Shown here: in pieces, positions 17,735 through 27,407 of the stretch | Layout of the letters: every line of letters begins with the position of its first letter | Position numbering within the stretch: the stretch's first letter is position 1 | Assembly (NCBI RefSeq): GCF_025336485.1 | Contig: NZ_JAODAB010000004.1 | Coordinates: forward strand, 248,001-312,000 | DNA from: Pseudomonas citri | GTDB lineage: Bacteria; Pseudomonadota; Gammaproteobacteria; Pseudomonadales; Pseudomonadaceae | Reading direction: 5' to 3' | Length of the DNA stretch: 64,000 nucleotides | Made by a program: the position numbers and the translations under genes | The notes under the pieces: model-generated | Told to the model about the DNA's origin: nothing | The model's database searches: none | The model's input: only the letters and a program-made list of their open reading frames with translations

Positions 17735-18018
17735 TGTTGCTATTAGCAGGTATGGGGAAGCGCTTGAAATGAAGGACGCCGTGCTCACGACTGTTGAGTG
17801 CGGCGAGTTCAGCCGCAGCATCAGGATAAGGAGTATCAGTCAAAATTCCGTCTTCAATACTGCGCGCGATCGAATCTCATCAACTGCAACCTAAGTCGAA
17901 TCTTTAACACCACGCTTACGCGATGTCCGGCTTTCGCGGATAGCGATGGCGTCAGAAAGGCGTGCTTGCTGGACGCTTACGGCGCTCTATTTCTATGATC
18001 TCCATACAACCCCCAATG

Positions 18019-18042
18019 CAAAGGGCCCCACTGGGCCCTTTG
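18019..18042. terminator. Palindrome downstream of the mvaT-like gene
   Basis: A perfect 10-bp stem CAAAGGGCCC / GGGCCCTTTG with a 4-nt loop lies 15 bp beyond the stop of the minus-strand gene. The short TTTG tail means that termination is likely but unproven. Confidence 0.6.
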
Positions 18043-18056
18043 TACTCAAATCAACA

Positions 18057-18422
18057 TCACCTGATCAACCAGGACTCGACGGTGTCAGAGCCGTACTTAG
18101 CCTTCCATTCTTTCAGTGTTCTGTGGTTACCGCCCTTGGTTTCGACGACTTCGCCACTGTGCGGATTTTTGTAGGTCTTAACCTGGCGGGGTTTGCGGGT
18201 GCCGGCTTTAGACTCAGTGACTGGAGCGCGACGACCGGCCTGCGGGTCGAGCAGGTTGATCACGTCTTTCAAGCTGTAGCCGTACTCACCCAGCAATGCG
18301 CGCAGTTTGTTCTCAAATTCCATTTCTTTTTTCAGGCCGGAATCACTTTTCATGGATTCAAGCTCCGCCATCTGGGCGGCCAGTTGTTGTTCCAACTTGC
18401 GGAACTCAGCGAGACGAGACAT
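18057..18422 (-). CDS. MvaT/MvaU-family H-NS-like xenogeneic silencer
   Basis: This 121-residue protein has an N-terminal coiled coil for oligomerisation (SRLAEFRKLEQQLAAQMAEL) and a C-terminal AT-hook-like DNA-binding domain (YKNPHSGEVVETKGGNH, then LKEWKAKYGSDTVESWL). This is the Pseudomonas MvaT type. Such proteins bind AT-rich DNA and silence horizontally acquired genes. SD AAGGAAATTGCC precedes the ATG. It stands at the start of the accessory region, facing toward the sulfur cluster. Whether it is a core paralogue or island-borne cannot be decided here. Confidence 0.92.
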   Translation of the reverse strand: MSRLAEFRKLEQQLAAQMAELESMKSDSGLKKEMEFENKLRALLGEYGYSLKDVINLLDPQAGRRAPVTESKAGTRKPRQVKTYKNPHSGEVVETKGGNHRTLKEWKAKYGSDTVESWLIR

Positions 18423-18487
18423 GGCAATTTCCTTAGTGGTTGGATAGCACAGAATGCAGGGTAAACATAATATAGCGTTTTATAGAC

Positions 18488-18835
18488 CTAAATCTCTACC
18501 CAACTGATCTTCCTGCATATCTTCAGTTGAATGCCCCCTCTCACCAGATATTCCTGCAGCTGGCATCGTATGTGCTCTTTGAGGCGAGACCTTAGTTCAA
18601 GGTAACCAGGAAGATCAGCAGAATACTCATAACGAACCCCACGACTGCGCAGTACATCGCGCAAAACCTGAAAGCCTAGCTGACCGATATGTGACGCATG
18701 CAACCGCACAAGGGGGTCGAACCCTGGATGCCTCTTGAAGCTATCCACAGCTCGCTGAATTAATGCTTCAAACGCTGTGACGTCACAAGTTTTCTGCACC
18801 GATAGCCACACTTGAGATTCGAGTTCACCGTGCAT
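18488..18835 (-). CDS. Hypothetical protein
   Basis: This protein has 115 residues if the ATG at 18835 (behind a G-rich SD-like run) is used; a GTG at 18889 would add 18. It is rich in Leu and Arg, with no signal peptide or membrane helix. It lies immediately upstream of the mvaT-like gene in the same orientation, with 65 bp between them. The family is not recognised. Confidence 0.5.
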   Translation of the reverse strand: MHGELESQVWLSVQKTCDVTAFEALIQRAVDSFKRHPGFDPLVRLHASHIGQLGFQVLRDVLRSRGVRYEYSADLPGYLELRSRLKEHIRCQLQEYLVRGGIQLKICRKISWVEI

Positions 18836-19563
18836 TTCCCCCCCCATCGCCCGTCCACTGGGATTTCCCATCCAGATGTTGTCCAACACGGGTATTTTTT
18901 CAAAAAAAACGCTCTTTGTTTGAAATCAAACCTGAAAGCAGCGGCTTACGCCGCACAGGGCCGATTTTGCTATGCCCATGGGGCAGGCCATACGTCAGCG
19001 TCAGCAGGATATACCGCAAGAAAAAAGCCAGAAGCAGAAGCACAGCAAAAGCACAAACCAACACCTTTTCCCCGGCAGGATCGGTGGCAGGTGGAGCGCC
19101 GAGATCGCTGCTTTTCTGTTGCTCTCAAATATAAAGATCCGTTGCTGAAAATTTTTTTCAAGGGGCCTTCTGAAAAAATATTTCTGTTGACACGATTGGA
19201 GCAAAGAAAACTACGCTCCGTTCTACCACCTAACTCTGTGCAAACGACAGAACCGCGATAGGCTGGAACTAGGGGCTTAACCGGAGGCTTCCTCAATCAT
19301 CCAGCCTGTTACGTGCCCCCGAGTTCATGGCTACTCAGGTCAACCGCACGTCTCTATCACTGGTTTGAACAACGTATCCCGGTAGACAAAACACCCATAG
19401 TCTAAGCTTTCGATCACTGGATTGACTGTGACAGCTAGCGCTGTAGGGTTCGTTGATGGGCATTTTTTTTCGATCAGTAGCGCTGCGTAGTCCATAGTTC
19501 TAGAGATGCGTTTATCGGTTACTGCCATTGCACCAGCCCCCACCTTTCAAGGTTGAAATACTC
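18836..19563. other. Gap without convincing gene
   Basis: About 730 bp with overlapping short open frames on both strands but no ribosome-binding sites or recognisable protein. It includes an AT-rich patch at 19140-19200. It probably carries the promoter of the defence operon that starts at 19564. Confidence 0.5.
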
Positions 19564-21981
19564 ATGGCAAGGAAGAAGGCAAAAAACTCTACCGGCACCG
19601 GCATCCTGATCATTTTTGCACTGGCTTTTGGTGCATTCGCTTCGATCCCGAAGAATGCATGGATCGCTATTGGCATCGTCGCTTGCATCGTCGCCATTAT
19701 GTGGTTGTTAGCCACTCGCACTAAACGACAGCTTGAACAGATTCAAAGGTCTGCTTCAGCGACAACGCACCTGCGGGAGCCGCGAAGTAAAGACGTGACC
19801 TTCTCCATGCATGAGGTTTCGTCGAGCAATATGTCTGAAGAGCCCTCCGAATTTTATACCGTCCAACTCGGCTCCCCCCCTTCCGCTTCCTTTAAAATTC
19901 CAGATGCAAACAAGCAGAAATCCGATACCCGCTGGGTTCCGGCGGGCGAATCGGTCACTGTGTCTGGTTTTTCACTTCCCGGTGGAATGCTCTATGTAGG
20001 AAGCGCACTGGGTCGATACGATGCGCAAGAACCATCACTGATCAATCCCAAACTGCGGATAGCCAAATCGTACGTTGATATCGAAGAGCGGCTGATGTCC
20101 TACTGGCCGAGTTTTCACTCCATTTCGCCAGAGGCTCGGCGCGGATACCTGCAGTGGCTAGAAGGCGGACGTCGTGATCCGCTGGCAGACACCGGCTACG
20201 TCTTTTTATTTTTTTATGGCCTTGAGCGCCGTGCACTCGTTGATGCAGTAAGCGATCCGCAGGTGAAGGCGGAGATTCCTCTGATCACCAAAGAAGTCCA
20301 GCGACTTCTGAATATCTATGGGGAGAGTCGGTCATTCAGGGGGTACGCGGAGGGTTTCCTGGATTACCTGAGCAATCAAGCGCTCGATCCTAACCTTTAC
20401 CTTGGCCCACCTCCTGATGCCGTTGCTTACGGCTACGAAATGCCGCTTCCACTGCGCATAGGGTTAGGGCAACACGCCTCCAACAAACGACCACTTGATG
20501 CCAACTGGGCATTGGCATGGGCACTCGCCGACCCCAACATCAGCAAGCGCACCCCGGTAACTCGGTGTAAGGAAGTCTTCGCTGCATTGTTCAAACTCAA
20601 GTACGCGAGTATGCACCCTGCCGGGCTAATCCTCGCGCAAAACAAGACCAAGCTTAAAGCAAGCTATCGACCGGCCTCCGCAGTGTTAATGGCACCCGCA
20701 GTTAACCTGGGGGATCTTCCTGATGTCATGGCTACGTCAGGAACGCGTAAAAACCTGCAATTGATTGTTGAGCTTTGCACCAGCGAGTTGGAGCCCTATA
20801 GCCGCTATCTGGGCCGAAACCCTGAAAGCGCAGAGGCGTTGGAGGGCCTTTTGCAGCTTCCTGTCGCGCTATGGCCGGCACCGGCCCGTGCAGAATTGGA
20901 CGATCTTCAACACAGGATCGGTGATGACCTGATCGCCATGAGTTTTGGCGAACTCGCTGGACGGTTCAAGAGCGCAGGGGCGTTGTCTCGCGACAAAGTA
21001 CTGGCACTTGCCCGCGCGCTGGAGTCACTCCATATCGGTATGGAACCTGACGTTCTGGCAGGCAGTAAAACACCGAAAGCCGAAGACCAAATTGCATTGT
21101 TCGTGACCCAACCAGAGGACGGATCACTGCGAGCTTCGGCGGCCTATAACGCGGCCTCGGTCACTCTTGACCTAGCCAGTGCAGTGGCATCTGCCGATGG
21201 GGATACTTCAAATGAAGAAGTCACCATGCTGGGTCAGCACATTGACTCATGGAGTCACCTGAGTGTTGCCCATCGCAAACGTCTCAAGGCGCATTTACGA
21301 ATCCAAATTCAGCAACCTCCCACACTCGCAAGTTTGAAGAAAAAGCTCGACCCATTGACCGTCGAAGCAAAGCGCGCGATTGCCAGCTTCCTGGCCCACC
21401 TCGCACAAGCCGATGGCACCGTCAGCCCATCGGAGGTGAAGCTTCTGGAGCGAGTGTATAAAGCGTTGCAACTGGACAGTCAGCTGCTCTACAGCGATCT
21501 TCACGGTGCTGCATCCGGAGCAAGAGTTGCATCCGTCATACCACCCGCCAACACCACTCAGTCCGAGCCTGGGGTGCCCCTCCCAGTTAACGCCAAGCAA
21601 GGGTTTGTGCTCGATCATGAGCGAATTGCTGAATTGCAACGAGAAACAGCTGAGGTATCCGCCCTACTGGCTCAGGTGTTCACTGATGACCAGGTTGGGG
21701 AATCTGAGCAGCTTGTTGAGGATGCTGAATCGACTTCAGCGTCGAGTGCTGACGTTGCGGGCCTCGACTTGGAACATTCTGCGTTCCTACGCCTATTGGT
21801 CTCACGTCCAGAGTGGAGTCGATCTGAACTTGAGTCCGCTGCGAGCGACATGGAGCTGATGCTCGACGGTGCTTTGGAGCAAATCAACGACATGGCCTTT
21901 GACCGCTTCGACATGCCCATCACCGAAGGTGATGATCCCATCGAAATCAATAAAGACATTCTGGAAGAGTTAGCCTTATGA
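19564..21981 (+). CDS. sngA: Shango SngA-like protein with TerB-type domains
   Basis: This 805-residue protein begins with a basic head and two hydrophobic helices (ILIIFALAFGAFASI and IAIGIVACIVAIMWLL), so it is probably membrane-anchored. A TerB N-terminal-type region follows (WVPAGESVTVSGFSLPGGMLYVG). A central TerB-like metal-binding helical region (SAVASADGDTSNEE, then HLAQADGTVSPSEV) and an acidic TerB-C-like tail come after it. The ATGA overlap with the next gene and the following BrxD-like ATPase and helicase match the Shango anti-phage architecture (SngA-SngB-SngC). ATG 19564 is chosen over 19528 because it starts the basic-hydrophobic leader. Its molecular role in defence is unknown. 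Confidence 0.8.
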   Translation: MARKKAKNSTGTGILIIFALAFGAFASIPKNAWIAIGIVACIVAIMWLLATRTKRQLEQIQRSASATTHLREPRSKDVTFSMHEVSSSNMSEEPSEFYTVQLGSPPSASFKIPDANKQKSDTRWVPAGESVTVSGFSLPGGMLYVGSALGRYDAQEPSLINPKLRIAKSYVDIEERLMSYWPSFHSISPEARRGYLQWLEGGRRDPLADTGYVFLFFYGLERRALVDAVSDPQVKAEIPLITKEVQRLLNIYGESRSFRGYAEGFLDYLSNQALDPNLYLGPPPDAVAYGYEMPLPLRIGLGQHASNKRPLDANWALAWALADPNISKRTPVTRCKEVFAALFKLKYASMHPAGLILAQNKTKLKASYRPASAVLMAPAVNLGDLPDVMATSGTRKNLQLIVELCTSELEPYSRYLGRNPESAEALEGLLQLPVALWPAPARAELDDLQHRIGDDLIAMSFGELAGRFKSAGALSRDKVLALARALESLHIGMEPDVLAGSKTPKAEDQIALFVTQPEDGSLRASAAYNAASVTLDLASAVASADGDTSNEEVTMLGQHIDSWSHLSVAHRKRLKAHLRIQIQQPPTLASLKKKLDPLTVEAKRAIASFLAHLAQADGTVSPSEVKLLERVYKALQLDSQLLYSDLHGAASGARVASVIPPANTTQSEPGVPLPVNAKQGFVLDHERIAELQRETAEVSALLAQVFTDDQVGESEQLVEDAESTSASSADVAGLDLEHSAFLRLLVSRPEWSRSELESAASDMELMLDGALEQINDMAFDRFDMPITEGDDPIEINKDILEELAL

Positions 21982-23273
21982 CCACTATCAGAGCCAAGGA
22001 TCGCGACGCGGTCATCCAATCGCTACGCGCCGGCGTCGTCCCTCGTGTCGGCCAACACTTGATTCAGGTCGGCCGGGTGGGCGAACTCGATGCGCTGATC
22101 ACCGACGTTAACCGCCTGGTTGAAAGCGGTTCGGCATTTCGCGTCGTGATTGGCGAGTACGGCGCCGGCAAGACGTTTTTTCTCAACCTGGTACGAGCCA
22201 TTGCGATGGAGCGCAAACTCGTCACCATGCACGCTGACTTAAACCCCGATCGCAGGCTGCATGCCACTGGGGGACAGGCACGCTCACTCTATTCCGAGTT
22301 GGCCAAGAACATGTCGACACGCACAAAGCCTGACGGTGGGGCTATACAAGGCATCGTCGAGAAATTCATCTCCCAAGCCAAAACGGAAGCCAAGGCAGCG
22401 GGTACTGACAGTGAGACTGTCATCCGTACACACCTGGCTGAGTTGACCGAGATGGTCAACGGCTACGATTTCGCTGAAGTGATCGCTGCGTATTGCCGAG
22501 GTTTCGAGGACGGCAATGAGCAACTCAAGGCTGACGCCATCCGCTGGCTACGTGGTGAGTTCACCACCAAAACCGATGCGCGGGCGGCACTGGGGGTACG
22601 AACGATCATTGATGACGCCTCCTTCTACGATCAGCTCAAGCTGCTGTCGAGATTCGTAAGACTTGCGGGTTTCGGCGGCCTGATGATCTGCCTTGACGAG
22701 CTGGTGAACCTTTACAAGCTGGCCAACACACAAGCTCGAAATGCTAACTATGAGCAGATCCTGCGTATCCTCAATGATTCGTTGCAAGGATCGTCTGAGG
22801 GGCTTGGCTTCGTATTGGGCGGCACTCCCGAGTTCTTGATGGACACTCGCCGAGGCCTCTTCAGCTACCCTGCCCTGCAATCGCGACTAGCCGAAAACTC
22901 GTTCGCAAAAACAGGGTTGGTTGATCTTTCGGGCCCTGTTATTCGCCTAACCAGCCTCACCCCTGAAGACTTCTATGTATTGCTTCAGAAGCTTCGTCAT
23001 GTCTACGCAGGCGGCGATGCTGAAAAATATCTACTGCCTGACGAAGCACTCCCACTGTTTATGGCGCACTGTAACCAGCGCTTGGGTGAAGCCTACTTCC
23101 GTACGCCGCGCACCACTATCACTGCGTTCATCAATCTGCTGGCCATCCTGGAACAAAACCCGGGAGCTAACTGGCGGACGCTGCTGGGAGGTGTCGAGGT
23201 AGCCAAAGACTTCGGCGGAGAAGAGGACACGAAGGTCGACGCGGACGATGAACTTGCCACCTTCTCACTCTGA
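21978..23273 (+). CDS. sngB: Shango SngB-like ATPase (BrxD/DUF2791 family)
   Basis: This 431-residue protein has Walker A GEYGAGKT near residue 60 and a Walker B-like LMICLDELVNL near 235. The layout is that of the BREX-associated ATPase BrxD (DUF2791). Its start overlaps the sngA stop by 4 bp, and its 3' end overlaps sngC by 26 bp, so the three genes form one tightly coupled operon. In BREX the same ATPase type pairs with the helicase BrxHI, mirrored here by sngC. Confidence 0.82.
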   Translation: MTTIRAKDRDAVIQSLRAGVVPRVGQHLIQVGRVGELDALITDVNRLVESGSAFRVVIGEYGAGKTFFLNLVRAIAMERKLVTMHADLNPDRRLHATGGQARSLYSELAKNMSTRTKPDGGAIQGIVEKFISQAKTEAKAAGTDSETVIRTHLAELTEMVNGYDFAEVIAAYCRGFEDGNEQLKADAIRWLRGEFTTKTDARAALGVRTIIDDASFYDQLKLLSRFVRLAGFGGLMICLDELVNLYKLANTQARNANYEQILRILNDSLQGSSEGLGFVLGGTPEFLMDTRRGLFSYPALQSRLAENSFAKTGLVDLSGPVIRLTSLTPEDFYVLLQKLRHVYAGGDAEKYLLPDEALPLFMAHCNQRLGEAYFRTPRTTITAFINLLAILEQNPGANWRTLLGGVEVAKDFGGEEDTKVDADDELATFSL

Positions 23274-25491
23274 GTCATCGGGTTTCGACCAGCTAGAACC
23301 CCGTATCCAGCGATGGATTTGGGCTGAAGGCTGGACGTCCTTGCGTGACGCCCAGGAATGGGCAGTGCCTGTTCTAGTGGACGCAGACCAGGATGTCATC
23401 ATCGCCGCTGCAACGGCTGCGGGGAAAACCGAGGCCGCGTTCCTCCCCATCCTCACCCATTTACTCAACCACAATGACCCTCCCGGCTCAGTGCTGTACA
23501 TCAGCCCACTCAAAGCCTTGATCAACGATCAATGGGGCAGACTCAGTCGTCTTTGCGAGCAACTGGAAATTCCTGTGGTCGGCTGGCACGGGGACATCTC
23601 ATCGAGCAAAAAGCATCGATTTCTGAAGTCGTCGGAGGGTGTGTTATTGATCACCCCTGAGTCCCTTGAAGCATTGTTCGTCAATCGAGGCTCAAGCCTG
23701 GCTGGAGTTTTCCAAAACCTGCGCTACATCGTCGTTGATGAACTCCATGCATTCATTGGTAGTGAGCGAGGAAAACAGCTGCAGTCCCTGATGCACCGGG
23801 TCGAGCTCGTAGCAGGACGTCGCCTTCCCCGAGTTGGGCTATCAGCAACATTGGGCGATATGAGATTGGCGGCGGAGTTTCTTCGGCCGGCCGGTGTCAA
23901 CACGGTAACCGTGATCGAATCCAAAAACTCCAATCAGACTCTCCAGGTGCAAGTCCGTGGTTACATCCAACCGCCGATGAGCGAGCTCAGAAAGGCTCCC
24001 ATCCAGTCCCCTGATGAGGACGGCGATGAAGACGAAACGGAAAACAAAGCAAGCCCTGACTTTGCGATCGCCGATCATCTCTACAAGGTTTTGCGAGGAA
24101 GCAATAACCTGATTTTCCCGAACAGCCGCCAGCAGGTTGAATGGTACGCAGACCAACTGCGTCGTCGCTGCGAGAAAGACGGTGTACCCAACGAGTTCTG
24201 GCCTCACCACGGTAACCTTTCAAAGAACTTGCGCGAACAGGCTGAGCACGCGCTTAAAGCCGGTAACCAGGCGGCATCGGCGATCTGCACCACGACGCTT
24301 GAACTGGGAATAGACATCGGGAGCATCAAGACGGTGGTGCAAATTGGCCCTCCTCCCTCAGTGGCGAGCCTACGTCAGCGCTTAGGTCGTTCAGGAAGAC
24401 GCCCAGGAGAGAATGCGGTACTGCGCGCGTACTGCAAAGAGTCGCCTCTCAAAGATGGATCGAGCCTTTCCGATCAACTTCGCCAAGGCCTGGTGCAGAC
24501 CATTGCCATGGTTCGCCTACTGATTCGAGGGTGGTTCGAACCCCCGAGAGCCCAAGGCGTTCACGCGTCTACTCTGGTTCAGCAAGTCCTTTCCATCATC
24601 GCCCAATGTGGGGGCGCATCAGCGGCAGATTTGTGGAAAAGCTTGATCGCCGAAGGGGCATTTTCCGCAGTCGAAAAGCCCGACTTCGTAAAGCTGCTCA
24701 GGTCATTGGGAGAGCATGAGCTCATTGTTCAAGACAGTTCGGGATTATTGCTTCCCGGGACGGTTGGAGAGCGTCTGATAAACCACTACGAGTTCTACAG
24801 TGCGTTCAGCAGCGATGAAGAGTTTCGCCTCGTGTGTGATGGGAAAGCCTTGGGGTCAGTACCGGTAAGCCGCCCGCTTACCAAAGGTCAGCGAATCATC
24901 TTTGGGGGTCGACGATGGCAAGTGCATGACGTCGACCTCCAGGCCAAGGTGATCATTGTGGCAGCCGCGCGCGGCGGTGCGCCTCCCCAGTTCGATGGGT
25001 TAGGTGCAATGGTGCATGACACTGTGCGCGAAGAAATGCGTGCGGTGCTGGCGGATACGACTCCCTGCCGATTTATTGATGGCGGTGCTCAAGAGCTGCT
25101 AGACGAGGCGCGCAAGACATTTGCCTCATTGGGCCTCGGTGAACGCCACATCATCGAGTCGAGTGGCAAGTGCTATCTGATCAGTTGGCTGGGCGATCAT
25201 GCCAACGATGCACTGCGCCTGCTGCTCAATCGTGTAGGTCTTTCTTGTGATAACTCAGGCCTTGCCATTGAGATTGACGCCGACATCAGTCGAACCCTAG
25301 CAGCGCTGGAGGATGTCGGTAGATTGGATGCAGGCGATCTCGATTCGATTCTTGCGAATGTGGAGAACATGCTGCGCGAGAAATGGGATTGGGCATTGCC
25401 GGAGTCATTGCTGATGAAATCGTTTGCTTCTATATCGCTGGATATCTCGACTGCTATCGTTTTTGCACAGAGTCAGACTTTGACCAAATAA
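23248..25491 (+). CDS. sngC: Shango SngC-like DEAD/DEAH helicase (BrxHI/Lhr-like)
   Basis: This 747-residue superfamily 2 helicase shows motif I AATAAGKTEAAFLP, motif II VVDELHAF, motif III LSATLG and motif VI QRLGRSGRRPG. Beyond the two RecA-like domains it has a C-terminal region of about 350 residues, as in Lhr-type and BrxHI helicases. It is the last gene of the defence operon. The start lies inside sngB, and no alternative internal ATG fits better. Confidence 0.85.
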   Translation: MNLPPSHSESSGFDQLEPRIQRWIWAEGWTSLRDAQEWAVPVLVDADQDVIIAAATAAGKTEAAFLPILTHLLNHNDPPGSVLYISPLKALINDQWGRLSRLCEQLEIPVVGWHGDISSSKKHRFLKSSEGVLLITPESLEALFVNRGSSLAGVFQNLRYIVVDELHAFIGSERGKQLQSLMHRVELVAGRRLPRVGLSATLGDMRLAAEFLRPAGVNTVTVIESKNSNQTLQVQVRGYIQPPMSELRKAPIQSPDEDGDEDETENKASPDFAIADHLYKVLRGSNNLIFPNSRQQVEWYADQLRRRCEKDGVPNEFWPHHGNLSKNLREQAEHALKAGNQAASAICTTTLELGIDIGSIKTVVQIGPPPSVASLRQRLGRSGRRPGENAVLRAYCKESPLKDGSSLSDQLRQGLVQTIAMVRLLIRGWFEPPRAQGVHASTLVQQVLSIIAQCGGASAADLWKSLIAEGAFSAVEKPDFVKLLRSLGEHELIVQDSSGLLLPGTVGERLINHYEFYSAFSSDEEFRLVCDGKALGSVPVSRPLTKGQRIIFGGRRWQVHDVDLQAKVIIVAAARGGAPPQFDGLGAMVHDTVREEMRAVLADTTPCRFIDGGAQELLDEARKTFASLGLGERHIIESSGKCYLISWLGDHANDALRLLLNRVGLSCDNSGLAIEIDADISRTLAALEDVGRLDAGDLDSILANVENMLREKWDWALPESLLMKSFASISLDISTAIVFAQSQTLTK

Positions 25492-25754
25492 GCTGGTCAG
25501 GCAGTACAGAATAGAAACTGAACCGACCAGGCCAGGCTGGAACGCATAGACATTTCAAGTTCGGCCGGTCGTGCGCGATCACAACCTTCTATGTCCTGCG
25601 CAGCGGCGCCCACTATCACCGCACTACATACTTGAGTGATGGCCCAGCGTGACCTTGTGCCCGAACGAGGCCCATCAAAGATAGGACACCGTTTGGCTCC
25701 GGATACGCCTCAGGACGGAGTTACCTCTTCCCCTTTGACGACGCTGGTAATAGT

Positions 25755-26723
25755 TTATTGAACACGGGCTGGTCGCCGGCTTGCCCGTCCCGGATAAGAC
25801 ACGTGCTCGACATGCACCGACTCAGGCAGCAACGACTCCACCTGAGCTGCCAGCAGCTGCTGCTCGGCCAGCCGCGACATGACTCGTTCGACAATCTCCA
25901 TTCGAGCCACGGCAGCGTCACGCAAGCTTTGCATCGACTGCAGCGCCTCATCGGACTGCGCTAGGCCGTTGCGCGCCGACACGCTCAGGTCATCGATACC
26001 ACCACGGGCGTCATCGGCGGTACGCTCCAGGCCTTGGGCGATCTGAAGGATCTGCGCACTGGAATCAGCGACACGCTTGGAAAGGTTACGCACTTCATCG
26101 GCCACTACGGCAAAGCCGCGACCATGCTCGCCCGCACGAGCCGCTTCGATAGCGGCATTGAGGGCCAGTAGGTTGGTTTGCCGGGCGATGTCTTGGATGC
26201 TGCCGACCAACCCTCTGATTTGCACGGATTGGCCACCCAGCTCGACGAACGTTTGAGCCAGTTTCTCCATAGACTGATTGAGCTCGCAGAAAATAGTGGC
26301 TGAGGTCTGGATGCTCTGCGAACTGGCATTAACCTTACCACCCGCTTCGCGTGCCAACTGGTTGGCAAAATGCATGTCTTTCTCGGTCTCTCCGATCGCC
26401 AGGCTCAACTCGCCCATATTACTGCGTAGAAGCGGATGAAGCGTTAGTGGCTCATACTCAGGCTTACCGTCGGATTCGAGAGAGGTTTCCATTGGCAGCA
26501 ACCTGGTTTCTACCGGCACTTCTACCGGCACTTCGACCCGCACCTCTACCCTCTCCACGTTTTCGAAGTGATACAACCAGCCCGCCGCGATCAGCGCCAG
26601 CACGATGACCGGTAAACAGACGTAAAGGTGCTGGGGATAAAAACCTGTGGCAAGACAGGCCATTACCGCGCCGCCCTGCATCAGAGCCGCCAGGTGAGTG
26701 CGCTTCGTGAGTCTCAGCATCAT
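25755..26723 (-). CDS. Methyl-accepting chemotaxis protein without periplasmic sensor domain
   Basis: This 322-residue protein has two adjacent N-terminal helices ([17 protein letters not shown], then [17 protein letters not shown]) and an unusual Val-Glu repeat ([17 protein letters not shown]). A short MCP signalling domain follows, with the hairpin tip [20 protein letters not shown] followed by [17 protein letters not shown]. Classical receptors have about 540 residues with a ligand-binding domain and HAMP; both are absent. It may sense membrane or cytoplasmic signals or act as an accessory signalling protein. GGGGAA precedes the ATG. Confidence 0.88.
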   Translation of the reverse strand: MMLRLTKRTHLAALMQGGAVMACLATGFYPQHLYVCLPVIVLALIAAGWLYHFENVERVEVRVEVPVEVPVETRLLPMETSLESDGKPEYEPLTLHPLLRSNMGELSLAIGETEKDMHFANQLAREAGGKVNASSQSIQTSATIFCELNQSMEKLAQTFVELGGQSVQIRGLVGSIQDIARQTNLLALNAAIEAARAGEHGRGFAVVADEVRNLSKRVADSSAQILQIAQGLERTADDARGGIDDLSVSARNGLAQSDEALQSMQSLRDAAVARMEIVERVMSRLAEQQLLAAQVESLLPESVHVEHVSYPGRASRRPARVQ

Positions 26724-27000
26724 GATTCCCCGGCCCGCATGCCTGTAAGGCTTGTCGGACTCGATTCGTTATTGTTATAGGTACAACCCGCAACAGCCGG
26801 GCCGGACAGGCGTAGATAAATGCACCCAGGCCTTCAAAGAGGCGTAAGGGCTATTCATGCTAGCGAGAGGTTAAAAGCCGGGACTATCCGATTTTTGCAG
26901 ACCCTTATCCGTTTTTTCAAGACAGAATGATTTCCCGCCTACCTACAGCATCGGATAGCCAGCGGGTGTAGAAGTACTCCTTATTGGAGATTCGTTAGGT

Positions 27001-27407
27001 ATGGTTTCTCAAAGCCGCCCCACTACCCTGCCGGTGACCATCGAAGATATCGCTAACCACACTCGGTGCCTGTCGACTAGTAATAGCAATGCGCTCATCG
27101 TCGCGGATCTACCTTTCAGCTCTGCATGATCGCTTAATCGGATGCTGGAAGATGCCATGACGGTCATGCAGGCAAGTGCCGAGATGGTCAAGATTAAAGG
27201 CGGTGAATGGCTTAAAAGTGCTGTCGCACAACTACTCAAAATGGGCATTCCTGTGTGTCCATATCTCGGATTAACTCTGCAATCAGTCAACGTGTTTGGC
27301 AGTTTCAAAGTACAGGGCCGTGATGAATTGAAAGCTCGTCAGTTGAGAGAGGACGCGATGACATTGGCAGATGCGGGCGCAGCCATGCTTGTCCTTGAAT
27401 GCGTCCC
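27001..27407 (+). pseudogene. panB: panB fragment (ketopantoate hydroxymethyltransferase)
   Basis: Frame 1 from ATG 27001 reads [17 protein letters not shown], then [10 protein letters not shown], an in-frame TGA (27127-27129), then EMVKIKGGEWL, GIPVCPYLGLTLQSVN, GSFKVQGR and AMLVLECVP. These match in order the middle of PanB, the first pantothenate-pathway enzyme. The N-terminal part, a block after LPF and the C-terminal third are missing, so it cannot be functional. It runs tail-to-tail into the truncated transporter gene on the other strand; the junction lies roughly at 27385-27410. Confidence 0.8.

Noticed and set aside
17946..18464. 172-codon + frame over the mvaT-like gene
   Set aside because: It is antisense to a clearly recognisable MvaT protein.
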